Assembly (NCBI GenBank): GCA_946894095.1
Contig: OX335656.1
Span: 6,029,001-6,093,000, forward strand
Length of the DNA: 64,000 nt
Direction of reading: 5' to 3'
Origin: Incurvaria masculella
Taxonomy: Eukaryota > Arthropoda > Insecta > Lepidoptera > Incurvariidae
Shown: positions 38,465-49,858 of the stretch, in pieces
How the letters are laid out: every line of letters begins with the position of its first letter
How positions within the stretch are numbered: the first letter of the stretch is position 1
Notes under the pieces: model-generated
Database searches by the model: none
What the model was told of the DNA's origin: nothing
Seen by the model: the letters and a program-made list of their open reading frames with translations, nothing else
Program-made: the position numbers and the translations under genes

Positions 38465-40294
38465 TACACTAGGATAATTGTAGTTTAATTTCCGCAATGT
38501 TTTCAATATTACCATACTATGATTTTTGACTCCCTCATATTATTTGGAGAATCGCGATTGATTAGACAGACTCTATCTCATTAATTTGATCCTGCTTCGG
38601 ACGAATTTAATTTTCTGATTATTTTCAAAATCTGATTATCATTATTCAATGTAAATGTTGTTGTCTTTACAACCTGAAATTATTCATGAATTCGCTTTTA
38701 AGCTGAGGCCTGACCGAAAATCAATACAAACATTCTACCAGAAAAAATAAACGTTATCCTAAAACGCTAAGTATATGGTTCCACCCTCAATTCTAACGAA
38801 TTGTCCACCGTACAATTAATCCCCCAATTTATAACGAAATGTCCACACTACGATTCCACTCCCTATATCTAGCCGAGTGTCTCTCCCGTGAATGTTAATA
38901 AGCCGATTTGTAATTCCGAGAATGGAGAGCTGCTGCTCTGTCTGACCACACCCATTCTTACAGCATAGTGCCAACTTATAGACCCGGAGCCAGCGAATGC
39001 CTAGTTAAGTTATAACGTGTGGGTTTCTGAATTTACACATATTTATTTTATTTATCATCCTTATCTTCATCTTTTCATCAAATTTACGAACATATGTTCA
39101 TTGTACATGTAATGAAGTAAATAAAGAAACCAAAACGGAAACTATTAGGGATTATTATTCTTTTGAAATCAACGTCTTAACATTTCAATGTAGATGTTGT
39201 TGTTTAATCTCAAATTAAAGGTAATCTCATTAAATACTCTTTATCAAAGTGGCGACGCGACGTTCTTAACGTGTGATGTTAACAACCATGGAAAAACATT
39301 TTTTTTTTTGTTAAATATAAAAATATATATATTTGTTCGTTTGGAAAAGAGAGTGCGAAAGGGAGAATTTGTGGAACCGTTCTGGCCTCGGGGTAGTATT
39401 ACTTCAGTAACAGTAAAACACATATTTTAATACAATTTCAATAACATATTTACGCTAAAAAAAACATGATTTGCCTGATTTAAGGTACCGCAAAAGGGAA
39501 CCTATACAAATTTGAGATTACCTCATTTCATTTTTTATTAAATAATTTAAATTGCCGTTGTTTTCTTCCATAAGTTGCGGTCAAATCCAAAATCTGTTAA
39601 CGAACATTTTGTGGGCCAAGTCTCACTATCTACGATTCTGTTCATTCCTATCCTGCTTCGCTCAATAGTTTGATTTAATCAGCTCCAATATTTATACACT
39701 GGCTTCACCCTGATAGAGCATTGATGAATTAATGTAAATCGCTGCATTCAATTAACTTGGCCCCTGACTACGTTCGATCGCAGGCGAAGCAAGTCACGGC
39801 GGGAATTGGGTATTATTGAGAGAGAAATTTCGTTCATTTTGGCTTACGTAAAGTATTTTTTTTTTATGTAAATGCATGTGAAATTATGTTTTTAATCGCA
39901 GGATTGACCAATTAAACTACGTACTTACCATTTAATAAGTTGATCAGCGGTACAGAAAACCGTTTATTTTCCAATAAGATCTTTAAGAATCCCTTTTCCA
40001 GTATTGTGTTCCAATTTACTTAACATTTGGCATTAAATGCCCAATGTAAACGTTTTTTTTAAATCAAGCGCGAGTCAAATGATGAGAAAAACTTCATGCG
40101 AAATTTCTTTTCTATATATATATTTTTAAATAAAACCATCAGACACAGGAATTTACAGCTTGATAGTAAGCACCATATATGTAAAGTAAATTGGAACTGT
40201 ATTTTTAAAATTATTGGCAACAGTACGGGCCGACCATAAATGTTGATGTTGAATATTCTTGTAAACGCATGTTATTCGGTTCTGACAATTCTTA

Positions 40295-40611
40295 CAACTC
40301 AGATAGTAAATTGGCGTTTACGGAACTTCGAAATTACGTAAAAACGTCAAACCCGTACGAGTTTTACAATGTATTCTGTGGTTTAACTTCTTCAAGCTGT
40401 CAAAAATAAATTCAGACTACCGATTTCTAAGAAAACGCGGAGTCCGTGTATACGGAAACTTAAAAGTATTTACGGCGAAGAGGCGTAAGCTGTCAAATCA
40501 AACTTTCTAGTTCTCTTAACGCCCACTGCGTGCGCTCTTCAAGTCTCCATACATGTGAAATCGCAAGTCAATCAGTTTTGCGTAAACGCCAATTTAGATG
40601 AGAAGTCGGAC
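40295..40611. mobile_element. MITE family A, inverted copy
   Basis: Ends AATTGGCGTTTACGG and CGTAAACGCCAATTTAG. The interior is in reverse orientation (CTTCTTCAAGCTGTCAAA, CTTAACGCCCACTGCG). Confidence 0.8.
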
Positions 40612-41396
40612 TGGTTAATGTCCCTGATTACAGAACGGAAATGAAATTAAAGGAATTGAAAATCTATTTTATGGTAAACCTGTGAGTTTATAGGTTGCAG
40701 CAGGCTTATAACCAAAGGTAGTCTACAACATAAATATTAGTAGAAATATTGAAAGGTCGCAAAAAAACATTTTATTACTTCAAACTAAGCCCAATGAAAA
40801 CATTGAAAATCATAGAAACACATTAGATAACTCTATACATCACAATCAGAAATGAATTGATTTATTTAATTGTTATGGTATGCAGAAGGTATTGCTTGAA
40901 AATGTGCCTCTGGAATTAACAAACCCATATGCAAAGCTTTACTTTCCTACACAATGAGTAACTCATAACACCACAAAACTTAAAGCCGCGATCATTTAAA
41001 TACTGCGTAAAATCTAAAATTACAATAAGCCTTATTGTTAAGTCTACAATGGTTCGGTGTCCAATGAATGATTAGACAAGCGACCGCAGGATCGGAAGAC
41101 CCTTTACGAGCTGCGGTTAGCGGAGCCAGCGCGCCAACTTACAATGGGTTCAGTGTACCTTCTGCGTACATTGTTCCAACCGTCCACACACAAATACTGA
41201 CGTGAGCTTGGAAGTGGACTGATTAATTTTCAGTTGGCTTTGGGTTCTATATTCAATTTTTAAAAGATAAAAGCTTTGAGGGCGTTTTCTTTCGCAATCA
41301 GTTAAATTATAGGTTTAATTTTGAAATAGCATAAATCATCCGATCATAATCGATCATTAATCTTAAATTATTTAGTCTCAAGAGTCTCAGGTGTGC

Positions 41397-41425
41397 CTTA
41401 TGAGGCATCGACGCTGCCTCATAAG
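41397..41425. repeat. hairpin abutting the mariner left end
   Basis: Perfect 11-bp inverted repeat (CTTATGAGGCA / TGCCTCATAAG) with a 7-base loop, ending two bases before the mariner terminal repeat. It lies outside the element. Confidence 0.8.
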
Positions 41426-41427
41426 TA

Positions 41428-42710
41428 TAGGTTGGGGAAAAAGTTTCTTCGCATTTTTTAAGAAAATTCAAAACATTTTTTAATATGGTTTATTTACATT
41501 TAACTAAAGTATGTAGGTACCATTTTGTTCGATAACTTTTTGCCATCTTGTAGGTAGGGACATGATCCCATTGCTATAGAAATATTGGGACTTCTGATCA
41601 ATATACCGCGACAAGTGGTTTTGGCAGTCCTCTCGTGATGTTAACCTGACACTGCCTAAAGAATTCTGAAGAGACCTAAACAGGTGGAAATCAGAAGGTG
41701 CAAGGTCAGGACTATACGGCGGATGCATTAACACCTCCCAGCCAAACTCTCTTAGTTTTTGCTGAGTGGCTAAAGATGTGTGAGGTCTAGCGTTATCAAG
41801 ATGAAAAACCACACCCCTTCTGTTGATTAATTCCGGCCGCTTTCTCTCAACTTCTTGCTTTAATCTCATCAGTTGTTCGCAGTAGAGTTCAGAATCGATG
41901 GTCCTGCCTGGTGGTAACAGCTCATAATGAATAATGCCCTTCCAATCCCACCACACACACAGCATCACCTTGTTGCGAGTTAACCCGGGTTTCGCCACAG
42001 TCTGTGAAGCTTGACCGGCCTTTGACCACGACCTTTTTCGCACGTTCTTGTCGTACGTTATCCACTTTTCATCACCAGTTATCAGCTTCTTCAAAAATGG
42101 TTCGGTTTCATTACGTCGTAATAAAGAATCACAAATGAGTACACGGTTCATTAGGTTTCTTTCAGTGAGCTCGTGAGGTACCCAAATATCGAGCTTTTTT
42201 GTGTACCCAGTTTTTTTCAAATGCGCCAAAACTATTTTGTGGTCAATTCCTAGTTCTTCAGCTACGTCGTAACTACTGATATGCCGATCTTGCTCCACTT
42301 TTTCAAAAATGGCATCCATTTTATCCGTAATAGGGCGACCAGAGCGACGTGCATCTTTGACATCAAAATTTCCGGATTGAAAACGCTTAAACCAAATTTG
42401 TGCTACTCTCACAGACACTGCACTAGGTCCATAAACATCGCAATTTTTTTTCGCGGCTTGCGTTGCATTTTTACCTTTTTTGTAGTAACATTTTAAAACG
42501 TATCGAATTTCTTCATTAGATTCACTCATTTTGACAGTACGAAAAACAAATGAGAATCACACATTTTCCTAATTTGAATTTGGAATTATGTTCTTTAAAA
42601 TTTAAACTTTCAATGATACCAAAACCAGCCAGATACAAATAGTATAGCCAAAGAGATTTTATTACAAGTTCATACATACTATAATGCGAAAAGACTTTTT
42701 CCCCGACCTA
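41428..42710 (-). mobile_element. mariner (Tc1/mariner) DNA transposon, apparently complete
   Basis: A 1283-bp element. Terminal inverted repeats of 28 bp at 41428-41455 and 42683-42710 match at 25 of 28 positions (TAGGTTGGGGAAAAAGT... against TAGGTCGGGGAAAAAGT...). TA dinucleotides lie at both ends, as expected for mariner insertion. The exact TIR/TA boundary is ambiguous by two bases. One uninterrupted transposase gene fills most of the interior on the - strand. Size and structure are those of a full-length mariner. Confidence 0.95.
41504..42529 (-). CDS. mariner transposase, DD34D
   Basis: Cut-and-paste transposase of 341 residues, the usual mariner length, starting at an ATG and ending in a natural stop. 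The N-terminal half carries the paired helix-turn-helix DNA-binding region with the linker RRSGRP (residues 62-66) and WVPHEL at 116-121. The catalytic triad is complete: D153 in GDEKW, D245 in HLDNARPHT and D280 in YSPDLAPSDFHLF, with exactly 34 residues between the second and third aspartates. The C-terminus has the typical WQKVIEQNGTY. No stop or frameshift interrupts it, so it may be recent and could be active. From memory it is closest to the cecropia/mellifera type rather than irritans (Himar1-like) transposases. There is no codon-usage link to SoxC. Confidence 0.96.
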   Translation of the reverse strand: MSESNEEIRYVLKCYYKKGKNATQAAKKNCDVYGPSAVSVRVAQIWFKRFQSGNFDVKDARRSGRPITDKMDAIFEKVEQDRHISSYDVAEELGIDHKIVLAHLKKTGYTKKLDIWVPHELTERNLMNRVLICDSLLRRNETEPFLKKLITGDEKWITYDKNVRKRSWSKAGQASQTVAKPGLTRNKVMLCVWWDWKGIIHYELLPPGRTIDSELYCEQLMRLKQEVERKRPELINRRGVVFHLDNARPHTSLATQQKLREFGWEVLMHPPYSPDLAPSDFHLFRSLQNSLGSVRLTSREDCQNHLSRYIDQKSQYFYSNGIMSLPTRWQKVIEQNGTYIL

Positions 42711-42888
42711 TTATGATGAAGTGTTCAATAAACACGATGTCAATAAAGTCTGCTACATATGTATATAACAAACGTGATAAGGAAGTGGGTAGGTACTTCA
42801 ATTAATGTATGTCCATAGCAACCATAGGTTATTTTGTAGTTAATACTTAGAGCGTAAGTACATTTTAAAACGATCTTACTGACTTTAG

Positions 42889-43238
42889 AGAAGCTGGTAG
42901 CTCAGGGGCTCGGCGACTTGCCTTGTATGCCAGAGTTCATGGGTTAAACTCCCCTCCCAATCGTTCACCGCATACTTTGTCTTTGGTTGCATAAGCTTTT
43001 CCATGGCTCGGAATCCATGTAAAACAGTAGGTCCCTCTCCCCTAAATCACATTAGATGAAAATATGATCGAATCTGGAATGAGCGATTTGTCAGTTCTTT
43101 CCATCCAGTTCAATGTAGCCATGCTCATATAGGGAAGGTCCTGGCACGCCACCTAATTTCTTCGGGAATGCGGTATGTTGGGCTAATATCATGATGGTGG
43201 ATGTGCTATTAGCCATCCTGGGCCCGTTACATAAAAAC
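42889..43238 (+). mobile_element. SINE with tRNA-like head
   Basis: The head carries a box-A-like TAGCTCAGGGGCTCGG and a box-B-like GGGTTAAACTCCC about 35 bases on, without the 5S-like segment. The body and tail match the other copies (TCCAGTTCAATGTAGCCATG ... TTGGGCTAATATCATG ... CATAAAAAC). Confidence 0.8.
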
Positions 43239-43446
43239 ACTATTTAGATTGGAATAAGTTAGTTGAATTTAATTAGTTAGGTTACTTAAGGTTGGATTCA
43301 TTTGAGTCAGACTAGCATAGGTTAGATTATTAAAAAAGTTAAAGTAAGATGAGGAATTTAACAACTTCTCTGCGACATAATAATAGAAAAGAGTCTTTAA
43401 TTTTTTAGGGTTTCTCTCTACGATATAATAATAGTAAAGAGTCTTG

Positions 43447-43705
43447 TTTTTTTTTAGGGTTTGTACCCAAAAGATGAAAACGGAACCCTATTACTAAGCC
43501 TCCGTTGTCCGTTCGTCCGTCCGTCTGTCTCAGGGCTGTAATATTATGAACAGTAATAGGTAGGCAGCTGAAATTTTCACAGAGTGTGTGTATTTAATTT
43601 GCCGCTATAACAACAAATAGGTGGAATTTTAAAATAATAAAAATAAAAGTGGGGGGGTACGGAACCCTTGGTGTGCGACTCCGACTCGCACTTGGCCGGT
43701 TTTTT
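43447..43705 (+). mobile_element. CTTGGCCGG-type lepidopteran repeat
   Basis: Starts TTTTAGGGTTTGTACCC, then CGTCCGTCCGTCTGTC and TTGCCGCTATAACAACAAAT, ending CTCGCACTTGGCCGGTTTTT. A ~50-bp segment including the TTTTAGGG start is repeated just upstream (43367-43410), a local tandem duplication of the left edge. Confidence 0.85.
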
Positions 43706-43995
43706 AGGTTTACAGTCTGAATTTTGCAATGTGTCCAACCTAAACAATGCTTATTTCAGAGTGCCTGTAGGCAAAGATCTTCTTTAGCTATTTCTAATGT
43801 TATCTATCTGATTATGCTCTTCTCCTGTAAGGTTCAGCTGTTAATTTTTCTTCATTCTCCCATCTTGTGTGTAGCTTTTCATTTGTTTGGCATCCCTTCG
43901 ATGCCTGTTTTCGATGGCTTCGCTCCATTTTTAATTTTCGCTGCATATCGTATTTCCTTTAATAGTGTCTTAATCTGAGCCCTTACTTCAATTTC

Positions 43996-44448
43996 TCACT
44001 GAAATTGTCAATCGACTAGCGTTTTCAAATGCCCGGAGAATTAAAGATCGCGCGCAGTGGGCGTTAGGCAAACTAACATTTACGAGTCTGAGTTTGATTT
44101 GACAGCTTACTCATCGCCGCCGTAAATATGTTGAAGTTGCCTCTTCCACCGACTCCGGATTTTCATAAAAATCGGTAGTCCGAGTTTAATTTTGACAGTT
44201 TGAAGAAGTAAAAACTTGGAATAAGTAGTCAAACTTGCATGAGTTGGACATTTTAAAGTAACTTCAAATCAAAACATATTAAACAATTAATTGCTACAAA
44301 ATTAGGCATTGGTACAGAGTACTGTTCAAAGAGCGGTCTAGGCTACAATTGTAAAGTATTTTAGGTCGAAGAAAGTATTTTCTAGGAATCTGCTGTGTAA
44401 GCGAGTGCGAAGTTCCGTAAACGGCAATTTAGGCGACAAGTCGGGCTT
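43996..44448. mobile_element. MITE family A, with ~150-bp extra internal sequence
   Basis: Same interior landmarks and terminal repeats. Extra AT-rich sequence (about 44235-44395) separates the interior from the right end (CCGTAAACGGCAATTTAGGC). Confidence 0.7.
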
Positions 44449-44800
44449 GGGGCTCTGAAACCTATGTCGCTTCCAACGAAACGAGCGCCTGAGTCACTAT
44501 GCATGAAGCTCAAGGTTGGTCGTACTTACGACGCGTCATACACGCTAGCCCCCAGCCAGCACTAATCAGGCGGCATGATTCAGTGGTTTGCATAGCACCA
44601 GCAGCGTCGGCACTAGACTTCATGAATTCATTATTAGTGCACGGCGGTGCACGAATGGAGCAGCGCATTGTGCCCTCTCACGCAACGGGGGGCCAATCCT
44701 TGCGCTAATTCCTCACACTCCTGAATCCTCACTGTAAGGCAATCTCTCTCAGTCAATAAGTCCCGATTCATGCTGGGATGTTACCGTGGTAAAAGTGAAT

Positions 44801-44958
44801 TGTCGGGTGAACACACGAACGAGGAAAAAATCTGACGTTAAGTTGCATTTTGTATTATGCCAACTGCCAATCGACATATTATTCGGCCAAGTGAACTTAA
44901 AACCAGTTAACATGGCCCGAAATGCAACTAAACGTCAGATTTAAGTACTCACCCGCCG
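44801..44958. mobile_element. short MITE-like inverted repeat
   Basis: AATCTGACGTTAAGTTGCAT (44829-44850) is inverted at 44920-44941 with one mismatch, flanked by GGGTGA / TCACCC. About 160 bp overall, with no coding sequence. Confidence 0.6.
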
Positions 44959-45480
44959 ATTTAAAGCACCATGGTATCCACCCTGGCGCACGGAGATCGC
45001 TTATGGAAATAGATATGTAATTTATCGTTATCGCTGAATTCGGAAAAACGTGGAAATGATTCATTTCGTGCCACCCATTCCGGGTGGCGCTGCGATTGAT
45101 AACCAAAATACCAATGTAATGTCAAAATGAGAACACTACTGGTTCTACTTGGAATTCCCAGGATTGGCCTACTAAGCCGGAAGACAGATGGTCAAGTACG
45201 CACTTTTTCGGACGAGAAAGGCTCCCGGAATGAAAATAATTGTTACTTGCTTGGTCATTCCGAATTTGGTTTAGTATAGTTGCAATAATTGTAAATAAAA
45301 ATAATTTGGTAGGTTTATGCAATACATAAATGCTCCATGAAATTCGATATAGAACGCGCAATACACGCACATCAAATGAATTATATACGACCTCATGTAA
45401 TTTATGAAATGCTAAGGCTTAACTCTTATTATGAAACTTTATTCAAAATTGTCATTGTATACCGTCTTCGCATATTTGAG

Positions 45481-46170
45481 TTTTTAGGGTCCCGTCCGTC
45501 CGTCCGTCCGTATGTCACTGGGCTATATCTCATGAACCGCAATATAATAAAAATAATTTTAAAAAAAATTAACAAAAAAAGTAACCGACTTCAAGGAAAA
45601 AGCACTAAAAAGTAAAAAATAATTTCCATTTTTGTAGTTACGAGTTTTGTTATTTTTTGAGTCGGCGTCAGCCGGGCACGCGCTGCGCCAATTAAGAGAA
45701 CCTTGGCTACCTTGGCTGACACCGACTCAAAAAATAACAAAAATCGTAACTACAAAAATGGAAATTATTTTTTAACTTTTTAGTGCTTTTTCTTTGAAGT
45801 CGGTAATTTTTTTTATTTGTTTTTTTATTGTGTTCGAGAAATCGGTTGGCGTTATATTGAGTTATTCGTCCATTTGTCGCGCACATCTTAATACAAATTT
45901 AAGACTTTTATAATTTTCTCATGGATATCATTTTCAGAACTGAACCAACTTGAGAAGCACTAGCTATCATTTAAAAAAATAATCATCAAAATCGGTTCAC
46001 CCAGGCAAAAGTTATGAGGTAACAAACAAAAAAAAAAACATACAGACAAATTGATAACCTCCTCCTTTTTTGAAGTCGGTTAAAAATATGTGATTGTTTG
46101 GTTTTAAATCTTTTACGATGGTACGGAACCCTTCGTGTGCGTGTCCGACTCGCACTTGGCATGTTTTTTT
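45481..46170 (+). mobile_element. CTTGGCCGG-type lepidopteran repeat, interrupted by another element
   Basis: The left part (TTTTTAGGGTCCCGTCCGTC ... CTCATGAACCG, 45481-45542) and the right part (GATGGTACGGAACCCTTCG ... CGACTCGCACTTGG, 46118-46170) are separated by the element at 45583-46081. The right end has GGCATG where the family usually has GGCCGG. Confidence 0.75.
45583..46081. mobile_element. AACCGACTTCAA-bounded element nested in the CTTGGCCGG repeat
   Basis: The ends AACCGACTTCAA (45583-45594) and TTGAAGTCGGTT (46070-46081) are perfect inverted termini, familiar from lepidopteran genomes. The first 220 bp (45584-45804) is itself a large palindrome ending in a second TGAAGTCGGT. The remaining part carries AAAATCGGTTCACCCAGGC and an A-run. 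Confidence 0.75.
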
Positions 46171-46267
46171 TATATATGTGTGGCAAGTTACCGCCAAAAG
46201 AACATCACCATACAAACTTTTCTTTTGCTGTGGTTGGACTCAAAAGTATAATTTCGAAAAATAAACA

Positions 46268-47150
46268 AAAACGTGCCACTGCCAAATTTGATTGGCGTAC
46301 CAACATCAAGTAGGATCGGAACAGTGGTTTTCAAATGCAATCCCACCTACCTTTGTATTTAAGTATCGAGAGCGCCATTTTCTAATTAGAACGACTTTGC
46401 TCGGCCACAAAACAAAGAATTTTCGTTCTAACTTTTTATTGGCTGTGATTTGGCTCATAATTAATTTTTCTAACGGAAAAAAAAATGAGGGACGAACGAA
46501 TTGATTATTTATTGGTGTCACACAACATATTAGGTAAAACAATCAAGTAGGTATTTATGATTTAATTTTCTTTTTAGATCGACGAAGAGAAAATATTGCA
46601 GACCTCGGAGAAGGACATAGGCTTCCTGTTGTAGTAAAAATTAAACTCGAAGAGGGTGAAATATGTGATGAAAGTTTGTATGGGGAAATGTCCAGGAAAA
46701 AAATCGGCCCGACATCAGTCCAAAACGACCGAGTGGAGCCGGGTACCTCAGCTAGTCTTCCATAAAAAATTACAGACGCCAAATTGATTGACTAATGCCA
46801 GATACCAAAAATCTGATAAAAAAAAGATTAAGCATGATATAGTTCTTTTCAAATTTGTACCAAACTCTATTTGTATTTATGTTTGGGGAGCGATATTTTT
46901 TTGATTTGAACGACTTTGCTTGACCGGAAAAAGACAAAATATCTAAACAAACTTTTTATTTCCGTTTGAGACAGGTATTTTCTTTATAAAAAATGGACAG
47001 ACGCCAAATCTAATGGTTGATGCCACATACCAAACATCAGATAAAATACTAAGTAGACATGGAACAGTGGTTTTTAAATTATTGCCAATCTACACAAATT
47101 TGAGTAATGATCAGCCTCCAAACGAGAAATGTTTCAAATTTAATTGTATT
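46268..47150 (+). repeat. diverged direct repeats around 46.3-47.1 kb
   Basis: Three related stretches start near 46268, 46780 and 46995. Shared landmarks in order are CGCCAAAT, TTGATGCCA, ATACCAA, ACATCA, then GGAACAGTGGTTTT and a TTTGTATTTA segment with GAACGACTTTGCT. Probably old non-autonomous element copies in tandem. The intervening 46560-46770 holds no supported gene. Confidence 0.5.
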
Positions 47151-47536
47151 TTATTTTTATTTTCGGATATAAGTTGTCTTACAACTTACGCAACTCACCA
47201 TGTACCTAGATAGATAGTTCACCGTTTTTATCCGACCGCAGCCTCGTTTTCCTTGGTCGTTTACGAAATGTGCTTAGCTCCGGCCGACGAACGACATAAC
47301 TCTCCTAATTCTCCGAGCGTTTTTGTCATACCTATTTAGTTCCATCCATTTCTGAATTTTCTCCAGCTCATTTCCCGAAGTGAACGCGCGGGTAACTCCA
47401 AACTACGGCATTCCTCCGGTCGCCGGCAGCGACGCCAGACTGTTGAAAAAATACATTGCTGTCCATCAATCTACCCTTCATATCATCACGAAAACTACCC
47501 CTACCTTCCTTGACTATACGAGAAAGCTCGCGTTAC

Positions 47537-48599
47537 GGTGCGTCCACACTGATGGAGCTGGCGAACGAGCACTGATTTACGACTGTTATTATTTTTAAAT
47601 CTGTGCAGATACAAAAAAGCTCAAACATTAAAATATCCATCATCAAGATATCTTAATTACGTATGTATACATTTTATCGCGTCCTCTTTTTATTTTGTTA
47701 TGTTATAGCTATAAATTACGGCTTACAACATTAATTAGGTTTATTAAACTGCACTATGGTAAATAATTCGAAATGCCGTTTTTTGTTAGTTATTTAATTG
47801 ATTAGCAAGATATACAGGCCTGAATAGCATTAGTCAAGGACGCTCTATTTTTTCCATTTTTATATATTTTTGAATGTAACTGACCATCAGATATTAGCCC
47901 AACACACCTGATGAAAACTAGGTGCTATGCAGGAACTTCCTTATATTGCTCGACTACACTGAACTGGGTAGAAAACACAGACAATTTTTATTGCCGCTTC
48001 GACCATCGTTCATTAAATGCATTGGTGCCAACCCGGGCGGGATTAACCCTACCACCTATTTAGTAAGGATGGGGACCTACAATTTTATGTGAAATCCGTA
48101 CCACGGCGAGGAGAGACGATTTATTTCAAGTCGTACAACAACATGCTTTCTACCTTTTTTGCTCCAAAGATGCCAAAGAATACCTAGCTAGCATTTGGAC
48201 GTCCTTTTTTTATTTTTCTTGCTTTTCGGATAAAATATATTGCTCCATCAAGAATGTTACAAAAGGCATGGACGCGAGATGTACATATTTTGGATTAGTA
48301 CTAGCGTCGCCTTAATCGTTTATTCATGTAGCCTTCCCAAAGAAATTATTTATTAAAACAGACGATAAGATATTTTTTATAATGCTTCCATTTTGTTTAG
48401 TGTGGTTTTTTTTGCATAAAACACTACACACTTAAATTTTACATAGCAGCCAATCGCGCGCGGATTCGATATTAGGCTCGTTGCAAGGCGTTTGCCTGGC
48501 GAACACGGGACCACGCGGTTGCGGAACGTGTCTCTATTCGAACGAGCATTCTTCACGTAATTGATTTCGATCGTATGCTTGTTCAGTGTGAACGCACCC
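47537..48599. mobile_element. candidate element with GGTGCGT..ACACTG ends
   Basis: GGTGCGTCCACACTGA on the left and its near complement TTCAGTGTGAACGCACC on the right, 1.06 kb apart, with the SINE at 47870-48117 inside. The short terminal repeats are the only evidence. Confidence 0.35.
47870..48117 (-). mobile_element. SINE, 5'-truncated copy
   Basis: Tail and body are present (ATTAGCCCAACACACC, TTGCCGCTTCGACCATCG, CCAACCCGGGCGGG); the promoter head is absent. It sits inside a larger candidate element (47537-48599). Confidence 0.8.
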
Positions 48600-49097
48600 T
48601 CGGAGGAATGCCAAGGCAGTTGCGTTCGGACGATAAGATCGTGGGGTTGAATTCATTCGGCACGATTATTGTTTTTGAGTCGCGTGAGAGAATTCCTATC
48701 GCTGCTGTGTGTTCCCTTGCATAATTACGTCCACAGTAGATTTTTGAACTGTCCAATAATTTAAACTTCAAAACGTTCAATTAACTTTTTCATTTAACAT
48801 TTTTTTATAATATTTTTCCACAATGTCACTAGCAATTTAAATATTTTTTATAAAGTATGCGATAATAAATTAATATTTTTAATTTTCATTTGAGGCACTG
48901 CATAGAATTTTCCGGATATACAACCAATCTGATAATTGATGCGCCGCGCCTATTTTTCAGCTTTAGATATTTTAAAAACATCAGTCATCACACCTAGCAA
49001 GTTTCATGGAGATTTATAATCAATTTGGTTTTTGCTTGATTTTTTACTACAGCAGTCGTGATTTACTTTTAGCTATAAGTCGTTTTGCAATTAAAAT

Positions 49098-49192
49098 TTT
49101 CTTTATTTTTTTCAAATCGAATACTATACACATTGTCTGCTTTGTGAACATATTGCATCCTCCTCATCACGGAGCCTGTCTTTTTCTTTGAA
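49098..49192 (+). repeat. dispersed repeat C, copy 1
   Basis: Matches the reverse complement of 57244-57345. The core TGCATCCTCCTCATCACGGA then GCC.GT.TTTTTCTTTGA is nearly identical, with looser similarity upstream (CATTGTCT.CT.TGTG.ACAT). Unknown family. Confidence 0.7.
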
Positions 49193-49265
49193 ACATACTA
49201 GGTCTCAGAGCGCAAAGCACGGTTGTGTACCGTACACGTGAATGAATTAGGCCCGCCGGGAAGGG

Positions 49266-49858
49266 CCACCTTAAGAAATGTTTTTCTGACATTGTACACA
49301 TTAAATAATTCAACTGAGAGCTACGCCTCTACTTTTTTTATAACCATTTTTTTCTCTATGATATACGCCTTTTTGTATTTGTATGAAAATGTTTAGATGC
49401 ATATATCATGTATCCATGATTTATGCATCTAGTACAGTACAGAGCCGGTAGTCTAAGTTGTCACCTAAATTGGCGTTACGGCAAACCGATCGACTGGCGT
49501 TTTCAAATGTATGGAGAAATTGATGAGCGCGCGCAGCGGGCGTTAAGCGAACTAACATTTGCGAGTCCGAGCTTGATTTGACAGCTTACTCAACGTTGCC
49601 GTAAATACGTCGACGTTGCCGTTTACGTCCACTCCGCGTTTTCATACAAATCGGAAGTCCGCGTTTGACTTTGACAGCTTGAAGAAGTAAAACCACAGAA
49701 TATCTAGTAAAAACTTGTATGGAGTTTGGAGAAAACGCCAGTCGATCGGTTTGCCGTAAACGCCAATTTCGGTGAGAACTCAGACTGCCCACTCAGTAAG
49801 TACAGATATAAAAAAATCAAAACAAACGGCGTAGCTCTCATATCATTTACTTAATGTA
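49266..49858. mobile_element. MITE family B copy split by a family A MITE
   Basis: Inner inverted motif GAGAGCTACGCC at 49317 and its complement GGCGTAGCTCTC at about 49829; outer ends CCTTAAG and CTTAATG. The MITE at 49449-49787 sits inside. The outer boundaries are approximate. Confidence 0.5.
49449..49787. mobile_element. MITE family A, best copy
   Basis: About 340 bp with long terminal inverted repeats: AATTGGCGTT[T]ACGGCAAACC then GATCGACTGGCGTTTTC at both ends. The interior carries GCGCGCAGCGGGCGTTAAG, TTTGACAGCTTGAAGAAG and ATACAAATCGGAAGTCCG. No coding sequence. Confidence 0.85.

Larger units (their letters stand above)
34781..41396. other. AT-rich intergenic stretch
   Basis: Contains the 21-bp inverted repeat, the AC microsatellite, the duplicated segments at 37.2 and 38.3 kb and one MITE A copy. 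No gene was recognised on either strand. Confidence 0.5.
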
